Positions 46,238 through 54,482 of a DNA stretch of 64,000 nt are shown here, one piece after another. The notes beneath the pieces are model-generated. The model searched no databases. It saw only the letters and a program-made list of their open reading frames with translations, and was not told the origin of the DNA. The stretch spans positions 744,001-808,000 of the forward strand of contig NZ_CP015208.1 in NCBI RefSeq assembly GCF_001854225.1, in the 5' to 3' direction. The stretch is from Candidatus Rhodoluna planktonica. Its GTDB lineage: Bacteria > Actinomycetota > Actinomycetes > Actinomycetales > Microbacteriaceae. A program made the position numbers and the translations under genes. How positions within the stretch are numbered: position 1 is the first letter of the stretch; each line of letters begins with the position of its first letter.

Positions 46238-47206
46238 GTGAAAAAAATATTTGCCACCCTTTCGATACCAGCTCTTGTCCTGGCTCTGAGCGGATGTGCC
46301 GGCGCCGCCACAACCGAATCTGCCTATCAAGCCTTGCCTTCGGTGTGCGAGGCTGCTCCTGCTGGAAACAATGCCAAACAAATCAAATTGGCCGACGAAT
46401 CAGCATCGAAGCCTGAGGTTAAGTTCCCGACGCCACTGAATTCGGATGTCACCGAAATTGTGCAGTTGAAAGCTGGAGACGGTCTAGAAATTAAGGGCGG
46501 GCAACTCGTCGACGTTGACTTCATTGCCTACAACGGCAGCAACAATGAAGAGCTGCAATCTTCAAGCTTCAACGGGGCCGATCCAGCCAGCCTCTTCGTC
46601 AAGAGCGGTGAGACACCAGATTTTTGCTCAGCACTAGTTGGTCAAAAAGTTGGCGCAACGGTTGCGGTCCTTTTCCCACCTAAAGATGCTCATGGCGGCG
46701 CCGGTATCCCAGACTTTGGTCTGGGTGCTGAAGATGCCATGATCTTCGTTCTCAAGATTTCAAATGCATGGCTACCGAGAGCCTTGGGTGCTGACCAGCC
46801 AGCTCAGGCCGGTTTTCCAACCGTAATCAAGAGCACAGATGGTATTCCAGGAATCAACACCCCTAGCGGTGATGCACCTGCAGAACTCAAAGTTGAAACC
46901 TTGATTCAGGGTTCAGGCGATGCTATCGCCGAAGGTGATACCGCAATCGTGCACTACTCAGGATTCTTGTGGTCAGATGGCACCAAATTCGATTCCTCTT
47001 GGGATCGTGGGCAACCTGCCGAGTTCGAGGTTGCGAGCGGATCTTTGATCGACGGTTTTGTGGATGCATTGGTTGGCGCCAAGGTTGGTTCGCAGGTTGT
47101 TGCAGTAATTCCACCTCAACTCGGCTACGGTGATCAGGACAACGGTTCGATTCCTGCAAACTCAACCTTGATCTTCGTCGTTGACGTTCTTGGAATTCGC
47201 AAATAA
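46238..47206 (+). CDS. FKBP-type peptidyl-prolyl isomerase lipoprotein
   Basis: The 322-residue protein has a lipoprotein signal: VKKIFATLSIPALVLALSGC, with the lipobox LSGC (Cys about residue 20). It therefore acts outside the membrane. The C-terminal domain (about 215-322) is a clear FKBP fold: AIVHYSGFLWSDGTKFDSSW, SLIDGFVDALVGAKVGSQV, IPPQLGYGDQ and IFVVDVLGI, including the Tyr, Phe and Asp of the active site. The N-terminal half (about 65-190) looks like a second, degenerate FKBP domain lacking these residues. The start is GTG 46238, preceded by GAAAG. It normally lies downstream of the proteasome genes, next to pafB. Confidence 0.88.
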   Translation: MKKIFATLSIPALVLALSGCAGAATTESAYQALPSVCEAAPAGNNAKQIKLADESASKPEVKFPTPLNSDVTEIVQLKAGDGLEIKGGQLVDVDFIAYNGSNNEELQSSSFNGADPASLFVKSGETPDFCSALVGQKVGATVAVLFPPKDAHGGAGIPDFGLGAEDAMIFVLKISNAWLPRALGADQPAQAGFPTVIKSTDGIPGINTPSGDAPAELKVETLIQGSGDAIAEGDTAIVHYSGFLWSDGTKFDSSWDRGQPAEFEVASGSLIDGFVDALVGAKVGSQVVAVIPPQLGYGDQDNGSIPANSTLIFVVDVLGIRK

Positions 47207-47225
47207 CCTGCAAATCGGGGGATAA

Positions 47226-48197
47226 GTGGGCAGTGAAGCAAATAAATCTGAGCGGTTGCTGCAGCTAACCTCAGCACTGCTTTACTCAAAACGTGGACTA
47301 ACTCGTAAAGAGTTGTTTTTCGCGATTGATGGTTACCACTCAGACGCGGCAGACGAGGCTTCGATTCAACGAAAGTTCGAGCGAGACAAAGCTGACCTGC
47401 GCAACCTCGGAATTCAGATAAAAACGATTGATGCCACCGATGAGGGCGAAGACCAAAGATACCTAATTGCCGCGGATACTTTCAGCTGGCCAAAAGGTGT
47501 TGAGCTAACCCCACATCAATTGCAACTGTTAGAACTTGCTGCGGCGGCTTGGTCCAAAGCGTCGATTTCAACCGAGGTAAATCAGGGCCTGGTAAAAATC
47601 AAGTCTTTGGGTGTAGTCCCTGCCGAAAACAACCTGATCGGTGTGCTACCAAGCATTCGAACTCCAGAACCGGCTTTCGCTCCGCTGATGAAGGCCATCG
47701 AGTACTCTGTCGAGGTTTCTTTTCGTTATCGTCGCGCTGACGGCGAAATCAAGTTGCGTCGAGTTCAACCCTGGCGATTGCACAACATAGATGGCCAGTG
47801 GATGCTGGTCTCATTTGACCTTGAAGAGGGTCAGGTTAGGAATTTTCTACTGAAACGAATCGTTTCTCGTATCTTCCTTCCGCCGGCAAACCAGGAAGCC
47901 CAATTTCGGTTTGAAGCCCCTGATGAAAAATCCGTAACGGCGGCAATCAACGATTTGGCAGAATTTGCTAGCAAAAATCTGGCTACTCTGCGAATCCGCC
48001 GAGACACCGCAGCCTGGCTTCATTTCGGTATCGAATCGCCAAATGACCAGGAGGAGATTTCAGTCAATTACATGGACTTAGCGCTGTTGGCCGAGCAGCT
48101 AAGTGATTTCATCTTCGACCTTGAGGTGCTTGCGCCTGAAGAGCTGCGTAAAACCCTGCGCGAAGGTTTCGAGCGTCTGGCGGTCGAACATGGCTAA
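47226..48197 (+). CDS. pafB: WYL-domain transcriptional regulator PafB
   Basis: PafB and PafC form the PafBC complex, which in mycobacteria activates many DNA repair genes independently of LexA. The 323-residue protein has an N-terminal winged helix-turn-helix (LTSALLYSKRGLTRKELF..., about 13-70), and a WYL domain (about 145-235) with SFRYRRADGEIKLRRVQPWRLHNIDGQWMLVSFD (split: VQPWRLHNIDGQWMLV), the likely ligand-sensing module. GGGGGAT precedes the GTG. The 8-base overlap with pafC fits equimolar production. Despite the historical name 'proteasome accessory factor', its function does not depend on the proteasome. Confidence 0.93.
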   Translation: MGSEANKSERLLQLTSALLYSKRGLTRKELFFAIDGYHSDAADEASIQRKFERDKADLRNLGIQIKTIDATDEGEDQRYLIAADTFSWPKGVELTPHQLQLLELAAAAWSKASISTEVNQGLVKIKSLGVVPAENNLIGVLPSIRTPEPAFAPLMKAIEYSVEVSFRYRRADGEIKLRRVQPWRLHNIDGQWMLVSFDLEEGQVRNFLLKRIVSRIFLPPANQEAQFRFEAPDEKSVTAAINDLAEFASKNLATLRIRRDTAAWLHFGIESPNDQEEISVNYMDLALLAEQLSDFIFDLEVLAPEELRKTLREGFERLAVEHG

Positions 48198-49173
48198 GGT
48201 CAAATCGTTGAACTCGGATGAGCGATTTAACTTCATGTTGTCGCTAGTTGGTTATCTGGGTCACAATCCGGATGCGCCAATCAGTCAAGTTGCTGAATTG
48301 TTCAAAGTCTCTGAAGCGGAGATTAGAACGGTTATTCGCATGCTCAACGAACTTGAGGTTTACGCCGGATCTTGGCTGCAAAGCCCTTTTTACATCGATG
48401 TTGATGCAGCCGACGAGGGTATCTTGCGGTTGGTCAATAATGATTTTGAATCTGACGCTCCAGTCCTTTCGACCCGCCAGATTTCAGCGATTGCGGCTGG
48501 CCTTGACTATTTAGCCCAACTTGAATTCTTTGCCAACGATGGTGAACTGAAAGAGCTGCAGGGCCTGCTAAGCGCTGGCAAAACTAGTGAACTGCAGTCG
48601 AAGGTTGCTATCGTCCCAGGCTCGATCGAAGAATCAACCGAACTGTTGCGGCAATCAATCATTCAGGGACGCTCAGTTTCGTGTGAGTACATCAACAGTC
48701 ACGGTGAACATTCGCACCGGATTTTAGACTGTTTGCGAATCGATTTGAACCCTGATGGTCGTTACTTGAGGGCCTGGTGCCACAATAGTAAAGAGTTGAA
48801 AACTTTTCGTTTAGATCGAATGCGTTCGATTCGAATACTCGAAGAAAAAGCTGAAAAAACTCTGGCTGATTTTGATGAAATCTCATCCTCAACCTACATC
48901 CCTGGCGAGTTCGACACCGAAGTAGAGCTTGAGTTAGAGCCGGAGGCCTACGTTTTGGCAGCGAATTACTCGACTGTTGCTGAGCCCACCGAAGGCAATA
49001 GTCTTCGAATTACCATTCGGGTTGGCAAACTCTCAAACGTGGCCAAACTGGTAGCTCGTTTTCAAGGGAAAGCCAAGGTTATCGGCCCGGAGGCCGCTCG
49101 CGAATATGTCGCTGACTACGCTCGACGTGCATTGGCAACTTTGGCTGCTCAAGGGCAGGACGACAAAAATTAA
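48190..49173 (+). CDS. pafC: WYL-domain transcriptional regulator PafC
   Basis: PafC is the partner of PafB. The 327-residue protein has an N-terminal winged helix-turn-helix (FMLSLVGYLG...EAEIRTVIRML) and a WYL domain (VSCEYINSHGEHSHRILDCLRIDLN...YLRAWCHNSKELKTFRLDRM). The start is ATG 48190, eight bases before the pafB stop; longer forms in the same frame lack homology. It follows pafB directly, as in Mycobacterium (Rv2096c-Rv2095c). Together the two retained genes suggest that an ssDNA- or damage-sensing transcription programme exists, with uvrBAC as possible but unproven targets. Confidence 0.93.
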   Translation: MAKVKSLNSDERFNFMLSLVGYLGHNPDAPISQVAELFKVSEAEIRTVIRMLNELEVYAGSWLQSPFYIDVDAADEGILRLVNNDFESDAPVLSTRQISAIAAGLDYLAQLEFFANDGELKELQGLLSAGKTSELQSKVAIVPGSIEESTELLRQSIIQGRSVSCEYINSHGEHSHRILDCLRIDLNPDGRYLRAWCHNSKELKTFRLDRMRSIRILEEKAEKTLADFDEISSSTYIPGEFDTEVELELEPEAYVLAANYSTVAEPTEGNSLRITIRVGKLSNVAKLVARFQGKAKVIGPEAAREYVADYARRALATLAAQGQDDKN

Positions 49174-49483
49174 CTGGACCCTGATTTGGATTTTGCTTGC
49201 CTCGGCAGCGGTCGTTTTTCACGCCATTTTGTTGAAGGGTTTAGTAAACCGAGGTCTCGAAGTGCTACACCAGCTTGATCGCTTAGGTAACAAATTGGAA
49301 TCTCTGCAACAACCCACCGCCCCGTTTGAGTTGCCGGAACCGGCAACTCGGGTTGATACCATTTCGTTACTTCGCACTCGAATGCAATATTTGAGTGAAA
49401 AACGAAAAAAGCGTGCGGCAAGACAACATAAACTTATCGAGTCGATTACCTCAATCAAGATTGACGAAGGCAGGTTCAAATAA
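49106..49483 (+). CDS. small membrane-anchored coiled-coil protein between pafC and tatA
   Basis: The frame encodes up to 125 residues. It contains one strong transmembrane segment (WTLIWILLASAAVVFHAILLKG, about 24-45), followed by LEVLHQLDRLGNKLESLQ, a heptad-like coiled coil, and a basic C-terminal part (RMQYLSEKRKKRAARQHK). The start is uncertain: ATG 49106 overlaps pafC by 68 bases with CGGAGG 12 bases upstream; GTG 49127 or a rarer codon close to the pafC stop (49173) are alternatives. Its end overlaps the tatA start (TAATG), so it is co-translated with tatA. I do not recognise the family. Confidence 0.65.
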   Translation: MSLTTLDVHWQLWLLKGRTTKINWTLIWILLASAAVVFHAILLKGLVNRGLEVLHQLDRLGNKLESLQQPTAPFELPEPATRVDTISLLRTRMQYLSEKRKKRAARQHKLIESITSIKIDEGRFK

Positions 49484-49671
49484 TGAGACTTAATGGCTGG
49501 GAATGGATCATCATTCTGGTTATCGTGTTGCTACTCTGGGGTGGCCCAAAGCTTCCTGGTCTTGCCAAGAGCCTTGCTCAGTCGATGCGAGTGTTCAAGA
49601 AAGAAATTAGAACTGATGACGCCGCGAAGCCTGAGGCTCCAGCCGAATCAGAATCAGACTCTGCAAAGTAG
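49483..49671 (+). CDS. tatA: Sec-independent translocase TatA
   Basis: TatA forms the protein-conducting oligomer of the twin-arginine translocase for folded proteins. The 62-residue protein has an N-terminal membrane helix (EWIIILVIVLLLWG), the PKLPGLAKSLAQSMRVFKKE amphipathic helix with the family's glycine-hinge, and an acidic tail. In typical TatA an FG pair occurs near the hinge; here it reads WGGPKLPGLAKS, still within the family. The ATG overlaps the preceding stop. Confidence 0.92.
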   Translation: MRLNGWEWIIILVIVLLLWGGPKLPGLAKSLAQSMRVFKKEIRTDDAAKPEAPAESESDSAK

Positions 49672-49682
49672 GTTGAAGCCAA

Positions 49683-50477
49683 TTGGCTCGTAAACGCAAT
49701 TCAGAAGCGAAAATGAGCCTCGGGCAACATCTAATCGAATTTCGCAATCGCCTGTTCGTCTCTGCGATTTTCGTTTTTGCCGGGGCTATCGGTGGTTGGT
49801 TTCTTTTCGACCCAATTTTTCAGATCCTTCAGGCACCAATCGTTGAGTTGGCAGCCGAAGAGGGAGTGAACGCAACCGTAAACTTTGGCACGGTGGTGTC
49901 CGCTTTTGACGTCAGGCTTCAAGTCTCGATTTTTATCGGGGTAATAGGAACCAGCCCCGTTTGGCTTTACAACATCTGGGCCTTCATCACCCCTGGCCTG
50001 AAGAAGCGTGAGCGCCGCTACACCCTTGCCTTTGTGTTCACTGCTTTACCACTATTTGCGACCGGAGTAGCGCTTGCCTGGATTTCCCTTCCGGGCTTCG
50101 TCCGAACACTTATTGGCTTCACCCCTGAAGGCAGCGCAAACGTAATTAATGCCAGCGAGTACATTCTTTTCACACTGAGAATTTTGTTGGTCTTTGGAAT
50201 CGCCTTCGTTCTGCCAGTGGTTCTTGTTTTGCTCAACTTCGCCAGCATCATCACTGCAAAAAATATTGTCAATTCTTGGCGTCTGGCGGTTTTTGTTATC
50301 GCTCTCGTTGCTGCACTTGCGACACCGACAGCAGATCCGATGTCAATGTTCCTGATCATGATTCCGCTCATCATTCTCTATTTTGCAGCAGCCGGAATCG
50401 CAGCCATAAACGACAAACGACGAGCGAAAACTATGTCCGAATATGATTTTGATTTAGACGAAAACCTTGTCGACTAA
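49683..50477 (+). CDS. tatC: Sec-independent translocase TatC
   Basis: TatC recognises twin-arginine signal peptides and nucleates the Tat pore. The 264-residue protein has six hydrophobic segments and the N-terminal MSLGQHLIEFRNRLF, matching the family's xxxHLxELRxRL motif with the conserved Glu. TTG 49683 gives MARKRNSEAK before it, as in other actinobacterial TatC proteins; ATG 49713 is an alternative. The gap to tatA is 11 bases. Its substrates in this organism would include the Rieske subunit QcrA, which is Tat-dependent in relatives. Confidence 0.93.
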   Translation: MARKRNSEAKMSLGQHLIEFRNRLFVSAIFVFAGAIGGWFLFDPIFQILQAPIVELAAEEGVNATVNFGTVVSAFDVRLQVSIFIGVIGTSPVWLYNIWAFITPGLKKRERRYTLAFVFTALPLFATGVALAWISLPGFVRTLIGFTPEGSANVINASEYILFTLRILLVFGIAFVLPVVLVLLNFASIITAKNIVNSWRLAVFVIALVAALATPTADPMSMFLIMIPLIILYFAAAGIAAINDKRRAKTMSEYDFDLDENLVD

Positions 50478-52938
50478 AAACTGGGATGACTTATCACCCG
50501 CCGAACGACTTCGCCTATCAAAGATCAAATCAAAAACTAGTTCGCTGAACAGTTTCACCGATCTGCTCGATTTTCCTCTGGATGACTTTCAGGAACGAGC
50601 ATGTCTTTCGCTGGCTAGCGGAAAAGGTGTCTTAGTAGCCGCACCAACTGGCGCCGGCAAAACAATCGTCGGCGAGTTTGCCATCCATCTTGCCGTTGAG
50701 AAGAACCTCAAGGTTTTCTACACCACCCCAATCAAGGCTCTGAGCAATCAAAAATACGCCGAGCTAAGCAAAAGATATGGCCCTGACCGGGTGGGGTTAC
50801 TTACGGGTGACAGTAATCAAAATTCAGACGCACAAATCGTGGTGATGACCACAGAGGTGCTTCGAAACATGATTTACGCGAACTCAGATGCTCTTATCAA
50901 TCTGGGATTCGTGGTCATGGACGAAGTTCACTACCTAGCTGACCGGTTTAGGGGAGCGGTGTGGGAAGAAGTCATTCTGCATCTCCCCAAAGATGTCAAG
51001 ATTGTCTCGCTGTCGGCCACGGTTTCCAATGCAGAAGAATTCGGAGCCTGGCTGGAGGAGGTTCGTGGTGAAACCGACATCATTGTTTCAGAAGTACGAC
51101 CCGTTCCACTAAATCAGCACGTTCTTTTCACAGATGAGCTACTTGACCTGTTTCAAGAAGGCGACCCGCAAAATCGTGTGAACCCAGAACTAGCTAGTCG
51201 ACATGCTCAAAAACTTCGATTGCCGATCAACAAAACTGCGCAAAATTTCCGTTCGGGGAAATCAAAATCGCGCTCGGATAGCCATCGCCAACATCAAGCG
51301 CGAATTGAAAGGCTCACCAAGCCTGAAGTTGTGGAATTGCTCGACGAGGCGAACCTATTACCCGCAATCTTCTTTATCTTTTCTCGCGCCGGCTGTGAGA
51401 GTGCGGTGACCGCCTGTCTTGCCCGAGGTGTGCGACTCACCACAACGGAAGAAAAGCAACAGATTAGGCGCATAGTCGAAGAAAAAACCTACAACATCGC
51501 TGATGAAGATTTGGCGACGCTTGGTTACTTTGAGTGGCTGAATGCACTGGAGCGAGGCGTTGCTGCGCATCATGCCGGAATGCTGCCAGCTTTCAAGGAG
51601 GTTGTCGAAGAACTTTTCTTGCGGAAACTGGTCAAGGTGGTTTTTGCCACCGAAACCCTGGCACTAGGCATCAACATGCCTGCAAGAACGGTAGTGCTAG
51701 AGCGGCTGGATAAATTCAACGGCGAAGGGCGTGTGCAAATCACGCCGGGGGAGTACACCCAATTAACCGGTCGCGCTGGTCGACGCGGAATCGATACCGA
51801 GGGCCACTCGGTGATTCTATGGAGCGCCAATCTCGATCCCAACATCGTTGCCGGATTGGCCAGCAAAAGAACCTATCCGCTGATCAGCCCGTTTAGGCCG
51901 ACCTACAACATGGCGGTCAATCTGATCGACGCATTTGGCCGAGAGCGGGCCCGACAGGTTCTCGAAACATCATTTGCCCAGTTTCAAGCCGACCGATCAG
52001 TGGTGGGGTTGGCCCGAGGAATCCGCGAAAAAGAAACCTCATTGGCCGGCTACGCAGAATCAATGAAGTGCCATCTCGGTGACTTTGCCAGCTACGCGAA
52101 AATTCGACGTGACATTTCCGATTTAGAGAAGGAAATAGCCTCCAGCCGGATCCGCTCGGTTAAGGGTAAAGATATTCGACAGAACAAAGGTCGCCATCTT
52201 CAAGAACGAAATCTGGTTCGGCTAAAGCAAGAGTTGCGGGCACATCCCTGTCATCAGTGTCAGGAACGCGAGGCGCATGCTAGATGGGGTGAACGTTGGC
52301 ATAAGCTAAACCGCGAACTTCAAGCAACGCTCGATCAAATTGAAGGTCGAACAAACCAGGTTGCTCGCACCTTCGATCGAATCTGCGATCTGCTAGCTGA
52401 ACTGGGGTACATCAGAGCTGTCGGTGACGATTTCGAGGTCTTAGCCGAAGGGGCTTTACTGGCAAAAATTTACGGTGAACGTGATCTCCTAGTTGCCGAA
52501 TGCATTTCAAAAAGAATCTGGGATGGGCTCGATGCAGCGAACCTAGCCGCCATGGCTGCTGCTCTGGTTTATGAGGCGCGGCGAGATGAAGAATGGGAAC
52601 CGCGAATACCGAGAGGTAATTTCGGTGAGGTTCTAGCCACGACAGAAGAAATTTGGTACGAGCTTGAGCATGTGGCCAAACGCCACAAACTGAGAAGCAG
52701 CAGCCCTCTAGACCTGGGTATATCGCTTGCCATCCACCGCTGGGCCACCGGGGCGCGGCTAGACTCCGTGCTCGAATCGGCAGACCTACTACCGGGCGAT
52801 TTCATCCGATGGACCAAGCAAATCATTGATCTGCTCGATCAAATTTCTCAGTGTGCCGAAGGCACGCTCGCCGAAACAGCCAAATCTGCGGTTGACAAGG
52901 TGAAGCGCGGAATCGTGGCCTACTCCTACTACGGCTAA
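50467..52938 (+). CDS. helY: HelY/Ski2-family DExH RNA helicase
   Basis: The 823-residue protein is a Ski2/Mtr4-like superfamily 2 helicase, usually next to tatC in Actinobacteria (helY in Mycobacterium). Motifs: Walker A APTGAGKT (about 56-63), DEVHYL (motif II, about 154-159), SLSATV (motif III), and QLTGRAGRRGID (motif VI, about 430-441). The C-terminal third carries the conserved CHQCQEREAHARW segment and a DSHCT-like helical domain. The start TTG 50467 overlaps the tatC stop. It is thought to act in RNA turnover, but its substrate is not known. Confidence 0.92.
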   Translation: MSTKNWDDLSPAERLRLSKIKSKTSSLNSFTDLLDFPLDDFQERACLSLASGKGVLVAAPTGAGKTIVGEFAIHLAVEKNLKVFYTTPIKALSNQKYAELSKRYGPDRVGLLTGDSNQNSDAQIVVMTTEVLRNMIYANSDALINLGFVVMDEVHYLADRFRGAVWEEVILHLPKDVKIVSLSATVSNAEEFGAWLEEVRGETDIIVSEVRPVPLNQHVLFTDELLDLFQEGDPQNRVNPELASRHAQKLRLPINKTAQNFRSGKSKSRSDSHRQHQARIERLTKPEVVELLDEANLLPAIFFIFSRAGCESAVTACLARGVRLTTTEEKQQIRRIVEEKTYNIADEDLATLGYFEWLNALERGVAAHHAGMLPAFKEVVEELFLRKLVKVVFATETLALGINMPARTVVLERLDKFNGEGRVQITPGEYTQLTGRAGRRGIDTEGHSVILWSANLDPNIVAGLASKRTYPLISPFRPTYNMAVNLIDAFGRERARQVLETSFAQFQADRSVVGLARGIREKETSLAGYAESMKCHLGDFASYAKIRRDISDLEKEIASSRIRSVKGKDIRQNKGRHLQERNLVRLKQELRAHPCHQCQEREAHARWGERWHKLNRELQATLDQIEGRTNQVARTFDRICDLLAELGYIRAVGDDFEVLAEGALLAKIYGERDLLVAECISKRIWDGLDAANLAAMAAALVYEARRDEEWEPRIPRGNFGEVLATTEEIWYELEHVAKRHKLRSSSPLDLGISLAIHRWATGARLDSVLESADLLPGDFIRWTKQIIDLLDQISQCAEGTLAETAKSAVDKVKRGIVAYSYYG

Positions 52939-52943
52939 GCGGT

Positions 52944-52949
52944 TAGGCT
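52944..52949 (+). promoter_or_regulatory. -10-like TAGGCT, 6 nt before lnt GTG
   Basis: TAGGCT, then TTTTTG, then GTG at 52956. It lies just after the helY stop. The arrangement favours GTG 52956 over the TTG at 52953 and suggests that lnt-dpm1 can be transcribed as a leaderless unit. Confidence 0.5.
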
Positions 52950-52955
52950 TTTTTG

Positions 52956-54482
52956 GTGACTGTAAAGTTAGTTTTAGTTCGTTTGGCAATAGCGGTATCC
53001 GGTGGTGTTCTATCCTCTCTGGCTATGCCTCGAGAAAACATCTGGCCGCTAATCTTCGTGTCGGTCGCGGCTCTGGTCTACTCAACTAAAGACCTAAATA
53101 TTTGGTCGGCCCTAATCGTCGGGTTTGGCGGGGGATTCGCATTTTACGTAACTCAAATCGAGTGGATGAGTTTGTACCTTGGTCCGGTACCGCTGCTAGC
53201 GCTTTCATTTTTAGAGGCTGTCATTTTTGCCATCGGCCTCATGGTTTCTGCACAGGTTTGGCAGTTCCTAGAGAAAACACTGAATTTTAAACCAGCCGTA
53301 AAGAACCTCGCTGTTTCGGCGGCATTGGCAACAGTTTTTACAGCTCGCGAATGGGTAGCGATTTCAATGCCCTACGGCGGTTTTCCATGGTCACGGCTGG
53401 CCCAGACGCAGTCCGACAGCCCTCTGGCAGATTTGGTCTTCTTTGGCGGCCTTGGGTTTCTCTCCTGGGTGGTTGCATTCATCTCGGTTAGTTTGCTGCT
53501 GTTGGTGATTACCGGAAAATTTAGGATCACGAATCATTCACCAAACCTCGCAATCGCAGTTTCATTGGTTGTAATCAGTCTGATTTTCACACCTGCGGTG
53601 ACTTCAGAAAACGGTTCACTCAAACTGGCTGCAGTTCAAGGAAACGCCAATGCCGGATTATTTGCTAACCCGGTTCGGGGAAGCATCTTGCAGAATCACT
53701 TGGATGCGGCAGCAAATTTGAGTACTGAAGACAAACTCGATCTCGTTGTCTGGCCAGAGAATGCTTCGGATCTGAATCCGCTTTCAAACTCAGCGGCCCG
53801 ACAGAGAATCACCGATTTTGTCGATAAGCAAGTTCAGACACCGCTAGTTTTTGGAACTATTACCGCCAGGGGAGAGAACCTGTACAACAGCTCCTTGCTC
53901 TGGCGACCAAACCTTGGCCCAACCGACTGGTACGACAAGAAACGCCCAGTGCCTTTTGCTGAATTCGTGCCCGATCGAGACTTTTGGTACAGCCTGGCCC
54001 CTGACCTGGTTGGGCTAATTTCACGCGGTTACAGCTTCGGTGAGCGAGATGGCATCTTTGAACTTACCCCGGGGCAACAGGTGGGTTCGCTAATTTGTTT
54101 TGAGATTGCCATCGACGAAATCGGTCGTTCTTTGGTTGCTGATGGTGCTCAACTGATTTTGTCCCAGACCAATAATGCAGACTTTGGATTCAGCGACGAA
54201 ACCTACCAGCAATTTGCTTTTGCCAGACTGCGGGCGATTGAAACTGGTCGATCCATCGTAAATATTTCAACCGTTGGGGTATCTGGAATCATCGATGCCT
54301 CGGGAAAGGTCACCCAACAGCTACCTGCCTTCGAGCCTGGTGTCATGATTGCTGAAGTGCCTTTGCGTGAATCAAAAACTCCCGCGTTCTTTATAGCCGC
54401 ACCCTTTGATTTGGCCAACAATCTAGGTGCACTTCTTCTTCTAGGATTTTCAGTCTTCAGCAAACTCCGGAGGCGTCGTTGA
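52956..54482 (+). CDS. lnt: apolipoprotein N-acyltransferase
   Basis: Lnt adds the third acyl chain to lipoproteins. The 508-residue protein has an N-terminal block of about six to seven membrane segments, then a nitrilase-like (CN hydrolase) domain with the catalytic triad visible as Glu in VVWPENASDL (about 266), Lys in YDKKRPVPFAEFVP (about 327) and Cys in GSLICFEIAID (about 379), and a last membrane helix near the C-terminus. In mycobacteria Lnt and the mannose-phosphate synthase can be fused (Ppm1); here they are separate but overlap by four bases. The FKBP lipoprotein upstream is a potential client. Confidence 0.93.
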   Translation: MTVKLVLVRLAIAVSGGVLSSLAMPRENIWPLIFVSVAALVYSTKDLNIWSALIVGFGGGFAFYVTQIEWMSLYLGPVPLLALSFLEAVIFAIGLMVSAQVWQFLEKTLNFKPAVKNLAVSAALATVFTAREWVAISMPYGGFPWSRLAQTQSDSPLADLVFFGGLGFLSWVVAFISVSLLLLVITGKFRITNHSPNLAIAVSLVVISLIFTPAVTSENGSLKLAAVQGNANAGLFANPVRGSILQNHLDAAANLSTEDKLDLVVWPENASDLNPLSNSAARQRITDFVDKQVQTPLVFGTITARGENLYNSSLLWRPNLGPTDWYDKKRPVPFAEFVPDRDFWYSLAPDLVGLISRGYSFGERDGIFELTPGQQVGSLICFEIAIDEIGRSLVADGAQLILSQTNNADFGFSDETYQQFAFARLRAIETGRSIVNISTVGVSGIIDASGKVTQQLPAFEPGVMIAEVPLRESKTPAFFIAAPFDLANNLGALLLLGFSVFSKLRRRR

